From Gnetum montanum (Eukaryota > Streptophyta > Gnetopsida > Gnetales > Gnetaceae): a stretch of 64,000 nt of DNA. Positions 35,983 to 48,779 of the stretch are shown in pieces. The stretch is taken from NCBI GenBank assembly GCA_015680685.1, contig MNCI01001069.1, positions 54,045 through 118,044 of the forward strand, given 5' to 3'. The notes beneath the pieces were generated by a model, which ran no database searches, was not told the DNA's origin, and saw only the letters and a program-made list of their open reading frames with translations. Position 1 is the first letter of the stretch; each line of letters opens with the position of its first letter. A program made the translations under genes and the position numbers.

Positions 35983-36825
35983 TCATGAGCAGAAAAGTAC
36001 CCCTACGCTCAACCATACGAATACAAGTGTTACATGTGATTTGGTCAAACTCCAAGGACTAAGTGCTTATGCACCTTCATAGAACAAGGATGGGTTAGGT
36101 GATCGTTGTCTTCCCAAGCTTACTCGTATGGCATGATTGTATGGTTAAGTAAACTTGATATATATGATTTTTATGTTTTTATGTTTTATGTCCTACTGCT
36201 GAGAGGGAAGAAGTGAATTGATTGAATAACTAATTTAAATTAACTAATCACCTCGGTCCTAACTAGTTCTAACACCAACATTCGTTCCCACTTTTTGTAC
36301 ACATCCTAAACCAGTGCAACACTACTGGGATTACCAAATGCTAATCATTACTAGGTTACCAAGTGTTCCATGCATGCTCAAAGTGGTCGTATTGAGTGTG
36401 CTTACTTGTGAAAATTAATGAATCAATAAAAGCAACATTAGTTAACTAATGAAAGCATTAAAAAACTATAAATAGCATTAAGGGTGAGAGATAAGCTAAT
36501 TTGAATGTTGCAAGGTTTATCACAAAGTTCATCTTTATTTCCGGACACAAGGTGTGCTCAGGTACACAATGCTCAAATAAAGATCCATTCACTTTATGAA
36601 TCCTACTGTGGGCACTTAGAAATAATTCTAACTCTGAGAGGGAGAAACTGCAAGAGTTTGGATAAGGGACTAAGACCTAACTGCCAAACCAAGTGCGCTT
36701 GCCTCTTACTTATAGGCAACAAGATAGGTCCTAATATCGTATGTCCGATAGCACTTGGCAGGATCTGATATCATAGAGTCGATATCGTAGATGCAATATC
36801 ATAGCCCTGATATTGCAGCTCATCC
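35983..36825 (-). repeat. RT-G 3' LTR (left)
   Basis: 843 bp, starting TCATGAGCAG in plus view and ending next to the polypurine-tract complement (TACCTCGATGAC). U3 carries several GATATC-like motifs (36735-36815), and a TATA-like TATAAGTA lies at about 36705-36715 on the minus strand. Confidence 0.8.
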
Positions 36826-38799
36826 TACCTCGATGACTGAATGAAAACTCGTCCTCGAGTTCCTTACAAAATATTGGGAAGGTATGGGATTATTGATTGA
36901 ATGAAAACTGACAATGACATGGGATGATAGATTCAAAGTGCCCAGGGAATGTTTCAACAAATATATTACAACATTGGTGTTCATGCCCATTGTGGTGAAC
37001 ACTATACATAGATGACATCCATATCCTCATTCAATAGCTTGAAGAGAGAGAGAGAGAGAGAGAGAGAAATAAGGTGCATTTCTGCTGATGTTGAAACTAT
37101 GCACACCATTGTTCATCCATAGCCACATGTCCAAACTTATTCGTTGCATAAATGCTCCAGCTCTAGTCCATCCTAAGTGCTCCCTCTTATCCTAGTCCAT
37201 TTTTCATGTAATCACCATCTGCACATACAACACACTCATAGAATATCAAGGGTAGATAAAACCTAATGCAACTAATACCTTGCCTCGATATAAAGCACAT
37301 TAACTAGGTTGTGGTATGGCAAATATTGGGTTAGAGGTTTATGATTGATAACTACCCAAGGTGTAGGGGTAAGATAATTATGGAATGGAAAAATTTGTGA
37401 TAGGGCCCCCACAACTAAGAGTGAACCTCAGTAGCAATAGGATGAAAAAATTTATAGAACAAAAAGGATAAGAGAAATAACAATGGTGAAGCCAATAAAA
37501 CAAAAGCAAAAATGGATGTCATTGATGGGGTGAATAAGAAATAGTTGATTATTAGAAATGTTGAAGGGAATGAGCTTAACAATTGCACCAAAAAGGAATG
37601 CTAGTGGGTCCTCCCTAAAGCAGGCTCATGCCCTGAATGGCCTGAAAAACCTACAAACCAAAGAGTCCGTAGGCTCTCAGAATGACATATAGAAATAAAG
37701 GTTAAGAACTTACCCACAAGAGTTTTACCGAAGACTAACAATGCATCAACCAAGATATAGACTCATCATAAAATTGGTTATCAGATGGAATGTGGAAAGA
37801 AATACAAAAAGAGAGGAGAGAATGGGATGGAGTCCCAAAATTAAGGTGGTGTAAAGTCCCTTGTGTAATATGTGGTTAAGGTGACTTAATAAAATTCTGT
37901 CCAAATCCAGATTCAACTATCCACATCTAGTGACCTCGCATCAACACACTTGACCAACCCATCCTTCCAAAGTAACAAGAATGTGTCCATAGAGCCACCA
38001 CCATCCCAACAAGAGAAGAAGTAGGAAGTGAGAAAGGGCCTTAGTTAGAGGGAACCTTCAGGCATGGGTAACATGTCTTTCCAGTTCCACAACCAGTGCT
38101 TGTAGCCCATGTTTCTTTATTATGTCTAAGGGGTGTGCTTTGAATTCTCACTAGTTTTTTTTCTTTGAATGTGAGAACCACACCATGCAAAGACTTATTT
38201 GATTTAGTCAACTCCCTAATATTTGGTCAAGAGTGGGATGGCATAAAACCTATGAAAAACATCCAAGTACCCAAGAGAATAGCCAGCGCAAATTCATCGA
38301 ATCTCCTTGAGGTCACATCCTTTTCCATTGATTTGAACCTTTCCTTGGTTCGAAGAGTATTAAGGCACTAATTCATTAATAAGTTTTCTTAGAAAAGGGA
38401 CAATACATTTCCAAAACAAGGGAGACCATAGAGTTGCATGGATAATTGCGTGACATGGACTCATTGCCTATTTTATCAAAAGAAACCATATCTTAGCATC
38501 AACATTGAAAGTCAAAGGTAAAAACCAAACATTAGCAATCAACACTTATTATAATACAATCCACCATCGTAAGCACTTATTATGTGACAAATAAGAATAA
38601 ATCAAACAAAGAAATAATAAAAATTTTAACGATGGTGTAAAACAAAAATAAGTAAAGATGAACAATGTGTAAAACAAAAAAGGTAAAGGAACTGAGGGCT
38701 TGGAATGGTTAGCATTGGTGGCCATCTCCCCCATGACTGAATTGGGAGGAGGAGATCCAAAATAATGAGCAAGGTTGTCCACCAATAGAGGTAGTATTA
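36826..38799 (-). other. RT-G 3' non-coding region
   Basis: No credible ORF. It holds a GA microsatellite (37043-37068). An acceptor-like minus-strand GTGTTGTATGTGCAG before ATGG lies at about 37240-37222. The shared blocks are at 37602-37626 and about 38060-38105. Confidence 0.5.
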
Positions 38800-40140
38800 G
38801 TACTAGCTATTTTAGGCCCATGGAAGGGTTTGGTTTGCTAGATGTTGATCAATAACTTCTTATTCAAGCTTTCAGGTTTGTAGATCATCATGGCCCTTGA
38901 AGGAAAAGTGTCATGAATGATATAAGGTCCTTCCCATAGCATTTGAAATTTAGTTCATTATGGTACATGTGTGGGATTCCAATAAAGAATCTTATCTCCC
39001 AGTTGGTATTTGACTTTCCTAATCCTTAGGTCATGACATTGTTTGTTAAAGGCCTTCTTCGTTAGTTCTACCAAAGGTTTTGCAATCCTTGAAAAGTTCT
39101 CAATGAAGTATCTATAATAGCCAGTATGTCCAAGGAATGATTGGATGTCTTTTACAGTTTTAGGTTGCCGAGTGATTCCTTGGATGACCTAAATCTTTTT
39201 AGGATCTACTTCTATTCCTGTTTGTGAAATCTTGTGTCCTAATACAACACCTTCTTGGACCATTAAATGGCTTTTTTGCTAGTTGAGCCTTAAGTTAGTT
39301 TCTACACATCATTTCAGTACTTGCTCTAATTGGTCCAATGCTTATTCAAAGTCTACTCCATAGGTGGAGAAATCATCCATAAAGACCTCCACACCATTTC
39401 CTATTTGCTGCAAAAAGATATGTAGAACCAAATGTTGAAATGTTGTTGGGGCATTGCACAAGCCAAATGAAATTTTCTTATATGCAAATGTCCACTAAGG
39501 ACTTGTGAATGTAGTCTTTGCTTGGTCTTCTGGTGCTATTTGAATTTGATTATATCCACTGTAGCCATCCAGAAAACTATAGTAGCAATGCCTTGCAATG
39601 GTATCTAAGACTTGGCTGACGAATGGCAACGGGAAGTGGTCTTTGAATGTTGCCATGTTTAGTAGCCTAAAGTCTATACACACCCTCCATTTACCTCCCT
39701 TTTTGGGCACAATGACTAATGGACTAACCCATTCACTATCAGCAATAGGATAGATGAACCCAACTTTAGAAGTTGTTCAATTTCTTCTTTAACCACTTGC
39801 TTAAGCTTTGGGTTCAGTCGCCTCTGTGGTTGTCATCGAGGTTTCATGGAGGGATCAGTGTAAATTCTATGTTGGCATATCCTAGGATCTATTCCAGTTA
39901 ATCTGGGATATGACCAAGTAAAGGATTTCGACCATTTGTTTACCATTTTCAGCAATCTTTCTTTTTGTTGAGGAGTGAGTTTAGCATTAATGAATACCAG
40001 TTTTTCATTTTTGAGAAATGTATACTCCATACCAGTGGGTAATGGTTTTAACTCAAGGGGATTTTGCTTAAACTCTTCAGGGATTTCCAACTTCTCCCAA
40101 TTAATATTTTCGATGTTAGGACTTGGAAGTTGATGATGGA
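38800..40140 (-). pseudogene. RT-G pol remnant: reverse transcriptase fused to integrase C-terminus
   Basis: RT is well preserved at 39710-39240: a CIDFRLLNMATFKDHF segment, FLDGYSGYNQIQ and VFMDDFST with both catalytic Asp. The upstream part at 40090-39833 (RLTGIDPRICQHRIYTD) is the conserved lead-in to RT. Left of about 39070 the reading jumps to an integrase C-terminal GPY module (WEGPYIIHDTF, about 38960). RNase H, the integrase zinc finger and the DDE core are absent compared with RT-F, a deletion of roughly 1.6 kb. The product could not complete replication on its own. Confidence 0.75.
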
Positions 40141-40149
40141 CTTACTCTA

Positions 40150-40900
40150 ATGTATCTATGATATTAATGTAGGTGCAAGTCAAGCTCTCAGCTGGTTCCA
40201 TGCATATAGTTGAATCGTTCTCTTGGTCAGATGTCAGCCACTGGGTGCCTTCCTATCTTGTGGCTATTGCATATAGGCATCTTTGTATGTTATTGGTGCA
40301 CACTGGTTGCATGCAGGGAAGGTTAAACATTGTACAAACCAGGACTTCTGCATGCCATTACACTCTGTGTCACTGTATGCGATGCATGGAACTTTCTTTT
40401 TCTTGATCTTTCCAAATGTATTTTTCTTTGATATTTCTAGGGAAAGATCACATATTTCTAGGAACATGTAAATTGTGCTAAGCCATGCACTTCCCATTAT
40501 GATTGGGAAGTCCCCCTTATAGTTGTTGACTTGAATCACTAGGAAATCGATTGGATATGACCACCCACAAATAGTGGTGAAAATGTCCTCCACTAGTCCT
40601 AATGGGATAGTGATGGACTGGTCGGCCAACTCTAAATGTATGTTACCCTTTTTTAGTGGAGGCAAGTTCTAGGCTTTGTACATTTCTTGAGAGATTAAGT
40701 TAACACTAGAACCTAAATTCAAAAGAGCTTTTCAAGGTTTGTTCTCAGCAATTTGCAAATATATAAGAGGACTTTCAAGATCAAAGAATTTCCTAGGAAG
40801 ATGGCTATCTTTAATCTAATCAGTAATTGCATGAGTCAACATGACCATGTGCATTAATTGTGGTCTTTGATTTAAAGGAAGCTCCAAATATTTGAATGGT
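40150..40900 (-). pseudogene. RT-G protease region
   Basis: Minus-strand retropepsin-like segment. The active-site region (about 40735-40700) reads ALLNLGSSVNL, the Athila/Tat DLGxSVNL site with the catalytic Asp changed to Asn. The following segment at 40665-40264 is open for 133 codons and includes WSYPIDFLVIQ and GSAWLSTI. The Asp loss suggests an inactive protease. Confidence 0.65.
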
Positions 40901-43334
40901 GGTGAGGCATTTGGAAAATTTGCCGCTTGTGGTTGCAAGGACTTAGTTGGATTGTTGGTTCTAAAGAAAGGTCTCTTCTTTATGCGGTTGTCTAAACCAA
41001 CAGTAGGTTAAGGGTTGATAACCCTTATGGCATTACGTTGCTGTAGCTGGTTAGGGAGCTTACCCTGCATAGCTAGAGCAAGTGGTAATGGAGCTAAGGG
41101 TGGAAGAGGTGCAGTCTGATGAGAAGGATACTATATTTGTGGAACCTCTCCTCTAGGCGAAGGAGTTCTATAGTACTAGACTGAGGAGTAACGTGACTAG
41201 TCGAGTCATGTGGAGAGATTGGCTACTGCACGTAGTATCCATATGAGTTAGGTTGATGGTAAGGGTACTATTGATGTGGTGGTAGCATTCCCCATGATTG
41301 TGGGTGTTGCCACTATTGATACTATTCATTTGGTTGTGGTGGAGTTCCACTTGGATAATACGTCAAGGATTGGTGGAACTGTCTTGGGCTACCTTGAGGA
41401 TAAGATAACCTTCGAGGTGTCTGCCATCTATTTAATCATGGGTTTAGTGTGTACACCCCAAACTCCTGCAGATGTGAGATTACTGGGCAACATTCCTTAG
41501 GGTCATCATATTAACATATCTCACATTCACCATCATTTTCTGTATTCGAATCCACAACCTCTTCAACGATGGAAGCTTTGCCCTTACCTTTGTTATGTGC
41601 ATATTCATCTTCTTTCTTTTTTCTTCTTTCTTACTATTTTGAGAACAATTTGAAATTTATTATCTAGGGAGTCCCACATTTGATCCACCTTTGCCAATAC
41701 TTCTGATGTAGGTTTTTAAATGGAAAAATTTTTCCTATTCACCATCTCTTCAAGTGGTAACTCTTCTTCATCCTCACAAAATCTAACTCCCTTCTTTCAT
41801 AGGGAAGGATCTCTATTATATTCCTTCACACTTTCTCTTTTCCTTAACTCTACTTCTTCCTTGGCAGTTTTCTCCAACACTCTATGTACTTGATGGGCTC
41901 TAAGCTCGAATAGTCTTCCTTGGGCATAAGTCCCAAGGGTTCTTCATGTTTTGTGCCTAAGTCCATCTATGAGATGGCATAGTTTTTCCCTCTGTGAGTA
42001 ACCATGGCTAGGGAAACGATGTAATAGTTCATAATATCAGGCCATGGCAGCATCCAATGGTTTGTGTCCTCCTTGTTTCCATCCTTGGATTTGCTTTCAT
42101 AGGTTGGAGACTCGAGAGTACGTTTGATACTTATCATTGAATAGTTCTAACATGGTACTCCATCGATGAATGGATTCTGGTTCTAAGGACCAATACCAGC
42201 TTTCTGCTTCCTTGATCAGTGTTCGTGGAAACAACTTGAGTTTTGCCACTCATTTTTTATGTTTTGTAAGGCACATGCATCGTGAAATGCTTGCAAATGA
42301 TTTTGAGGATTAGCATTGTATCCCCCTTCAAATCGTGGGATATTATTCATGTCCAATATTTTGATCTTGCTATCTTTTTGGTGCCTTGTTGGGATTCTAA
42401 TAGCCTTAGTTATATCTAGCATACTTTAGGTAGCAAGTAGGGGTTCATTGTGATCATGTTGTTTATGGTGTCTATGATGCCTATGCTATTCCCTACTCTC
42501 CCTCCTTTTGCAATGTGTTTCTCTAGAATGCCCTCATCCCCTTTCTTGACTATTTTGTCTATTATTCCTATTTCACCTACCATTATCCTCAGGGTCTTTC
42601 CCTCTGCAACTACATTCCGATCCTAAAGAAGAGGAGGAAGGAGATGATGAAGGTGAAGAGGAAGGAGGACCGTCACCATGATGGTGCCTGCTACCTTCTC
42701 TTTGATGGTCATGGCCTCAATCACGGTTATGATCAAAATTTCCATCTTTGTCATGTGTTCGTGTTTCTTTTTAGGATCCTTTGTGTCTTTTGGTACCAGA
42801 ATCTAGGTTATGGATAGTTGAGTGAAGATTCTGATACACAACCCCTTGACCGAAGTCAATGGGAGGAACATCATTTTTTAGAAGACCTCCTGAGGCAGGT
42901 TCACCACCCTCATTTTCACTTAGGACATAAGGGACATCCTGAGACCACTTTCCCTTCATAGATTTTTAATGTCTCTCCTATTGTAGGTCCCTTTGACGTT
43001 GTACCTTCATGGGTCAATAATCTCTTGAATCTTGTTCATGCACAACGTACTCTAACTATAAGTGCTACATACCAATTTGTGTGAGAGCATGAAGAAGCAT
43101 ATTTGGGATTGAATAATTGGGTGGTAACACTATGTTACCCTCTAAATCATGCCATCGCAATTGTTGATCCTGGTGGAGGATAAAGGTAAAGTTTGGTACA
43201 TACTCATCGAGATGAGCGTATACCAAGCAAAATTGTTGGGGCACTGGCGAATCATCATCATGTGGACTATGCCTCCAACTATTCATTGTGTCAGACCTAG
43301 GTGGTGAAGCACTTTCATAGGAAGAAGGAGACAT
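40900..43334 (-). pseudogene. RT-G gag
   Basis: Start ATG at 43334 (MSPSSYESASPPRSD), about 130 bp from the PBS. The N-terminal domain (43334-43065) contains VYAHLDEYVPNFTFILHQD, a segment conserved in RT-F and RT-I. Next come ENEGGEPASGGLLKND (about 42915), an Arg/His/Ser-rich linker, and capsid with NNIPRFEGGYNANPQNHLQ (about 42350) and the WKQGGHKP helix region. An acidic/basic post-capsid segment follows at about 41860-41560, then a knuckle reading CEIC-stop-YDDPKECC (about 41510), where the zinc His is Asp. Stops are present but few, so this is one of the better-preserved Gags. Confidence 0.75.
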
Positions 43335-43461
43335 GACTAATTATTCAATGTGTAATGTATTATTATATTATTGTTATTTTATTTTTCATAACTAATCCTA
43401 AGGGTTCATTCCAATGATAGGAATATTTCTTAAGTTCTAATCAGTGCACAAACAACAAAGT

Positions 43462-43479
43462 CCCTAGCAACAGCGCCAA
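43462..43479 (-). other. RT-G primer binding site, tRNA-Asp type
   Basis: Minus strand TTGGCGCTGTTGCTAGGG, the best match in the window to the plant tRNA-Asp 3' end (TGGCGCCGTTGCCGGGG). Confidence 0.8.
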
Positions 43480-44031
43480 TGATTAGCGGTGCAGTACCCC
43501 TACACTCAACCATATGAATATGAGTGTTACGCACAATCCGGTTGAACTCCAAGGACTAAGTGCTTATGTGCCTTCACAGAACAAGGATGGGTTAGGCAAT
43601 CGTTGTCTTCCCAAGCTTACTCATATGGCATGATTGTATGGTTAAGTAAACTTGAGGTATATGATTTTTATGCTTTTTATGTTTTATGTCCTAGTGCTAA
43701 GAGGGAAGAAGTGAATTGATTAAATAACTACTTTAAATTAACTAATCACCTAGGTCCTAACTAGTCCTAACACCAGCATCCATTCTCACTTTTTGTACAC
43801 ATCTTGAACCAGTGCAACACTACTGGGATTACCAAACACTAATCGTTACTGGGCTACCAAGTGTTCCACGCATGCTTGAAGTGGTCGTACTGAGTGTGCT
43901 TACTTGTGAACATTAATGAATCAATAAAAGAAACATTAGTTAACTAATGAAAGCATTAAAAAACTGTAAATAGCATTAAGGGTGAGAGATAAGCTACTCT
44001 GAATGCTGCAAGGTTTATCACAAAGTTCATC
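43480..44031 (-). repeat. RT-G 5' LTR (right), incomplete
   Basis: Begins TGATTAGCGGTGCAG and follows the left LTR to the point AAAGTTCATC, then enters Ns. By comparison with the left LTR about 295 bp are missing, including U3 and the promoter. Confidence 0.8.
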
Positions 44032-44103
44032 NNNNNNNNNNNNNNNNNNNNNNNNNNNNNNNNNNNNNNNNNNNNNNNNNNNNNNNNNNNNNNNNNNNNN
44101 NNN
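44032..44103. other. Assembly gap (72 N)
   Basis: Run of Ns inside the RT-G right LTR. More sequence than 72 bp should be absent here, since the LTR remainder alone is about 295 bp. Confidence 0.95.
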
Positions 44104-45879
44104 AACAAAATCATAGATTAGTATGCAATGTGTAACACATAACTATTAAATGGCTTATCTCGTCGATGGTTACACTTGGCTAAGTTGTGACTGTGATTGA
44201 TTAGTTCCTTGAGTAGTGTTAGTAGGAAGGCTGACAAATAGGGCAAAATAGACAAGCACTCCATTAAATTGAAAAACGTTTACCACAAGGAAATATTTGA
44301 AAGGGGTATCAGAATTCATAACAAAAAGGAAAGTTCACTAAAAATGGTTGTCAAGATGTGCACAATTGGATGCCATTGATGGGATAAATAAAAGGAATTT
44401 GATTGTAAAAGTATTTAAGGATAAAGAACTTAACTAACCCAACCAAAAGATATGGAAGTGGGTCCTCCCCAAAGTAGGCATAGGCCTTTTATGCCCTTGC
44501 ATAACTTCAAACCAAAGAGTCCATGGGCTCCATGGATGATTAATGATTACAGAAGGTTAAGTACAAAAATTCAGAAGAAACTAACTAAGAATTCTGACAC
44601 ATCAAACTAGGGCATCAAACCAAAACATGAAACCAATAGTGAGGTAAGACATGAAAATCATAGATGGATGAGAAAGAGTGTGGAATGGAGTTCCCAATTA
44701 TGGTCACATGAAGTCTTTTATGGGTTTATGGTTAAATGACTCAATAGGATCCATCCTTAGTCCAAACCAAAACCAACCACATTTAGTGACTTTGCATCGA
44801 CATTCTAAGACCAATCCATTCCCTAAGACACAAGAGTGATCCCACAAAACAACAATTGTTCCTTATTAGAGAAGAAGTAGGAAGTGAGGAAGGGCCTTAG
44901 TTAGAGGGGACTAGTCCCATAACCAATGCTTGTAGCCCATTTATTCTGTGTAAGGGGTGTTCTTTGAATTCCCATTGTTTTGTTTTGTTTTGTTTTTTTT
45001 TGAAATGGGAACCACACAATGCAAAGATACATGCATTTATTTTGTCCAAGGGGTGTGCTTTGAATTCTCATCATTTTTTTCATTTTTTTCTGATGAAAAC
45101 CAAACCATGCAAAGATGGATGCATTTATTTTGTCCAAGGGATGTGCTTTGAATTCTCATCATGTTGTTTTTTTTCCCTAATGAGAACCACACCATGTAAG
45201 GACTTATTCAACTTTCTTATTGATTGACACAAAATGGTAAGAAGTTCATGAAAACACACATGCACCCAAGCAATAGAAAAGCACAAAGAATATCAAATTC
45301 CTTTGAAGCCACACCTTGTTCAACCTTTAAATCCTTCCCAATTCTAGAAACTACCAAAGTTACAAATTTATTAAAGCTTTATTAATGAAAAAGAGACTGC
45401 ACATTTCCAAAATAAGGAAAACCATAGAGTTTGTGGATGGGTGGATGTTGTGAACTCATTACCTGTTGCATGAAAAAGAAACCATGTTCTAATTATCCAT
45501 AATAAAATTCAAAACCAGAAACTAGACACCAACAATCAAATAGCAAAAATAGTACATACCACCTTCAAGTAACGCATTACCAATGTACTTGGCACTTATT
45601 AACAAAAAGCTAGAAAACCATACCAAATAAAAGAAAATATAAAAGAAAGTGTAAAATATTCAAAAAATGGAAAATGTACTAATGATGGTGTAAAAAAATT
45701 AAAAAATATTAATAACATAAAAATAAAAAGATGTAAAATAAAGAATGTGTAAAACAAAAATTGTAAAACAAACAAAATGTGTAAAACAAAAAAGTTGAAA
45801 AACTAAAGAGCTACTTTGTATGATTAGCATGAGTGGCCAACTCCCCCATGACTAAGTTGAAAGGAGGAGATTCAAAATA
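44104..45879 (-). other. RT-F 3' non-coding region (continues after RT-G)
   Basis: No credible ORF. The shared block GTGGGTCCTCCCCAAAG is at 44459-44475. A tandem triplication of an 88-96 bp unit starts at about 44951, 45047 and 45135 (core AAGGGGTGTGCTTTGAATTC). RT-G has a single copy of this unit near 38129. A-rich sequence at 45600-45800 precedes the integrase end. Confidence 0.55.
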
Positions 45880-48660
45880 TGGAGTGTGATTGTTCATTTG
45901 ATGAGGTGCTTGTTGTGTTAGCTAGCATATGCTCATGGAAAGGTTTAATTTGTTGAATGTTGACTAGCTATTTTTTGTTTGGGCTCTCAGGCTTATAAAT
46001 CATCATGGCCCTAGAAGGAAAAGTCTCATATATAATGTAAGGTCCTTCCTAAAACATTTGGAACTTAGTTCATTGAGGTATGTGTGTGGTGTTTCAGTAG
46101 AGAACCTTATCTCCTGGTTGAAATTTAACTTTTTTTATTTTTAGGTCATGACGCTTTTTGTTATAGGCCTTGTGCAACTCGTTAGATGATAGGGCTACTA
46201 ATTGATTTTCATCTAGTACGTTGAGATTCATCAGTCATTCTTTTTAGGCTAGACTTAAGTCAAGGTCAAGGTCAAGGTCAAGGTCAATGTCACAATTGAA
46301 AGTGTGTGAATTTCAGATTGAATAAGAAGTGTTGGTAATTTTTCATACACAAGCTCATAGGGAGAGTAGCCTATAGGAAGTTTCCATGTTGATCTATAGG
46401 CCCAAAGGGCATCGTTGAGTTTTGTGCTCCAATATTTCCTATATTTACTAATAGTTCTTGTTAGTATTCTTGTGGTTTCCCTATTGGTAACCTCAGCTTG
46501 ACCATTAAATTAGGGATGGTACGGTGTTGTGAGTTTATGTTCAATCCCCAAGCGTTGCATGAGTTTTCAAAAAGTAGTGCCTATAAAATGAGTTCCATTA
46601 TCAAAAATTAATGCACATTGCACACCAAACCTACTTACAACATTTTGTTGTACAAATTGAGTAGAAGTAGAATATGTGCAATCAATGATGACTGCTGCTT
46701 CTACCTATTTCGTACGATAGTCAACATCAACTATGATGTATGTCTTTCCATTTGACATGGGAATGATAGGACCCATGAAATCAATGCCACAGATGTCAAA
46801 TGGTTCTAGTGGTGTAATCCATTATCGAGGTTCCTCCATTCGAGTAGTTAGTCCACCATTTCATTAGCATCATTCACAAGAGTAGATGTAATGGTGAGCA
46901 TCCTTGAAGCATGTTGGCCAATAGTACCCTACCATCAAGATTTTAATGACCATGCATCTCCCAGCATAGTGTCCTCCATAAGGACGTTCATGAGCATCTT
47001 GGAGAACATGCAGTTGATCAGCATTAGGGACACACTAGTGAACCAGTCCATCGATGCACACCTTGTAGAGGTGTCCATTACTCTCCATGAAGTGTTTTAC
47101 CTAGTGAAAAAACTACTATTTCTTCTGGTGATCCAACCCTCATGGAATCTCTTGAGTGAGAAGATAGGTGAGAATGTTATCATACCATTTTGCCTCATTA
47201 GGCATTTGTTCAATTATAGCCCCAACAAAGAGGAGTTCATCAAGAAACATATTAGAGAGTGGGCTTTCTTATTCTTTGTTATCCCATCACAATTAAGACA
47301 AGTGATCGATGACCACATTCTTAGTGCCCTTTGGATCTACCATTGTAAGATCACCAACCACTGTATGACATGAGGGCTCACTGTTGGCTTGTTCATTAGG
47401 AAGTGGATGGCACTATGATTCATGTGCACAGACACATTATATCCAAACACATAATGCTTAAACTTCTCTAAAGCAAACACTGCTACCATCAACTCTTTCT
47501 TTATGGTGGTGTAGTTTAGTTGTGCACCCACAATGCTTTGACTAGTGCAATGGATATAATATGGATATTTCTTTTCATCTAACTACATCAGCATCACTCC
47601 CAAAGCATAATTTGATGCATCTGTCATGATATGAAATGATCTAGACCAATCAAGTGCTTGTAGGATTGGAGTTTCTACAAGCTTCTCTTTTAGTTGCTAG
47701 AATGCTTTTTCACATTCTGTGGTCTAGACAAAAGGAGCATCTTTCTTTATTAGCTTGACCAATGGTTTTGCAATCTTAAAGAAATTACCTATGAATTGCC
47801 GGTAGTAGCTAGTATGTCCAATGAATGCCCGAACATCTTTAACTGTTTCAAGCTAGCCAGTTATTCCTTGGATGATCCTTATTTTTTCAAGGTCTACCTC
47901 AATTCATACTTATGATATGTTGTGCCCTAGTACAATGCCCTCCTAGACCATGAGGTGTCTTTTCTACCAACTGAGCCACAACTTAGTTTTGACACATCGT
48001 TTCAACACTTGCTCAAGGTGATCTAGGGCTTGCTCAAATGTAGCTCCATAGGTGGAGAAATCATCCATGAAGACTTCCACACCACTCCTAATTTGCTGTT
48101 GAAAAATGATTAGGACTAGGCGTTGTAATATGGTAGGAGCATTGCATAGACCAAACGACATCTTGCAATATGCAAAAGTTTCCCTAGGACTTGTGAATGT
48201 TATCATGACTTGGTCGTCTAGTGTAATTGGAATTTGGTTATAGCCACTATAACCATCTAGAAAGATGTAGTAGAAATGCCTAGACATTGTGTTGAGCACC
48301 TGGTCAACAAATGGCAATAGAAAATGATTTTTGAATGTTGCCATATTTAGCAATCTAAAATCGCAGACCAATCACTTGCCATCTTTCTTTGGCACAATTA
48401 CAAGTGGGCTAGCCCACTCGCTATCCACAATGAAATAAATGAACCCCACCTTGAGGAGTTGCTCAATTTCCTCCTTGATGATATGCTTCAACTTGGAATT
48501 CAATCACCTCTATGGTTGCCATTTTGGCTTTATGGCTGGGTCGATGTAGATGCGATGCTAGCATATCCTAGGATCAATCCCTATGAGTTCAGGATATGAC
48601 CAAGAAAAAGCTACTAACCATATTTCAACTACCCTCAACAACATCTTTTTCTATTCTAAA
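45880..48660 (-). pseudogene. RT-F pol: reverse transcriptase, RNase H, integrase
   Basis: RT at 48371-47964 is open for 135 codons with FLDGYSGYNQ, FGLCNAP and VFMDDFSTYG. RNase H is seen at 47531-47337 (NYTTIKKELMVAVFALEKF and the HMNHSAIHFLM segment). Integrase begins near 47080 and its core keeps all three catalytic positions. The first Asp (GIDFMGP) is at 46782-46780, the second Asp (FDNGTHF) at 46602-46600, and Glu (FNGQAEV) at 46494-46492. The last two are separated by 35 codons, a DD35E triad. The C-terminal GPY-type module lies at about 46190-45950. A handful of single in-frame stops break the frame. Confidence 0.8.
46259..46291. repeat. Hexanucleotide repeat (AAGGTC)n
   Basis: About five tandem copies of CAAGGT within the integrase C-terminal region of RT-F; RT-B has no such repeat here. 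Confidence 0.8.
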
Positions 48661-48779
48661 GCAAGTTTTACATTGATTATAACTAGCTTCCCATTTTTTA
48701 AAAACACATGTTCCATTTTAGCTAGTAGCATTTTCAGTTTGAGGGGCTCTTGCTTGAATTTTTTAGGAATTTCCAACTC

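Larger units (their letters stand above)
35983..44031 (-). mobile_element. RT-G: internally deleted Athila/Tat-type element nested in RT-F
   Basis: Minus-strand element with a complete left LTR (35983-36825) and a right LTR (43480-44031) cut by the run of Ns. Gag, protease and RT are present, but the RNase H and most of integrase are missing. The integrase C-terminal module is joined directly to the RT connection region at about 39060. It would be non-autonomous. The right target duplication is lost in the gap. Confidence 0.8.

Noticed and set aside
46891-47373. 160-codon plus-strand ORF
   Set aside because: Antisense to the RT-F integrase zinc finger and RNase H; no similarity as read.
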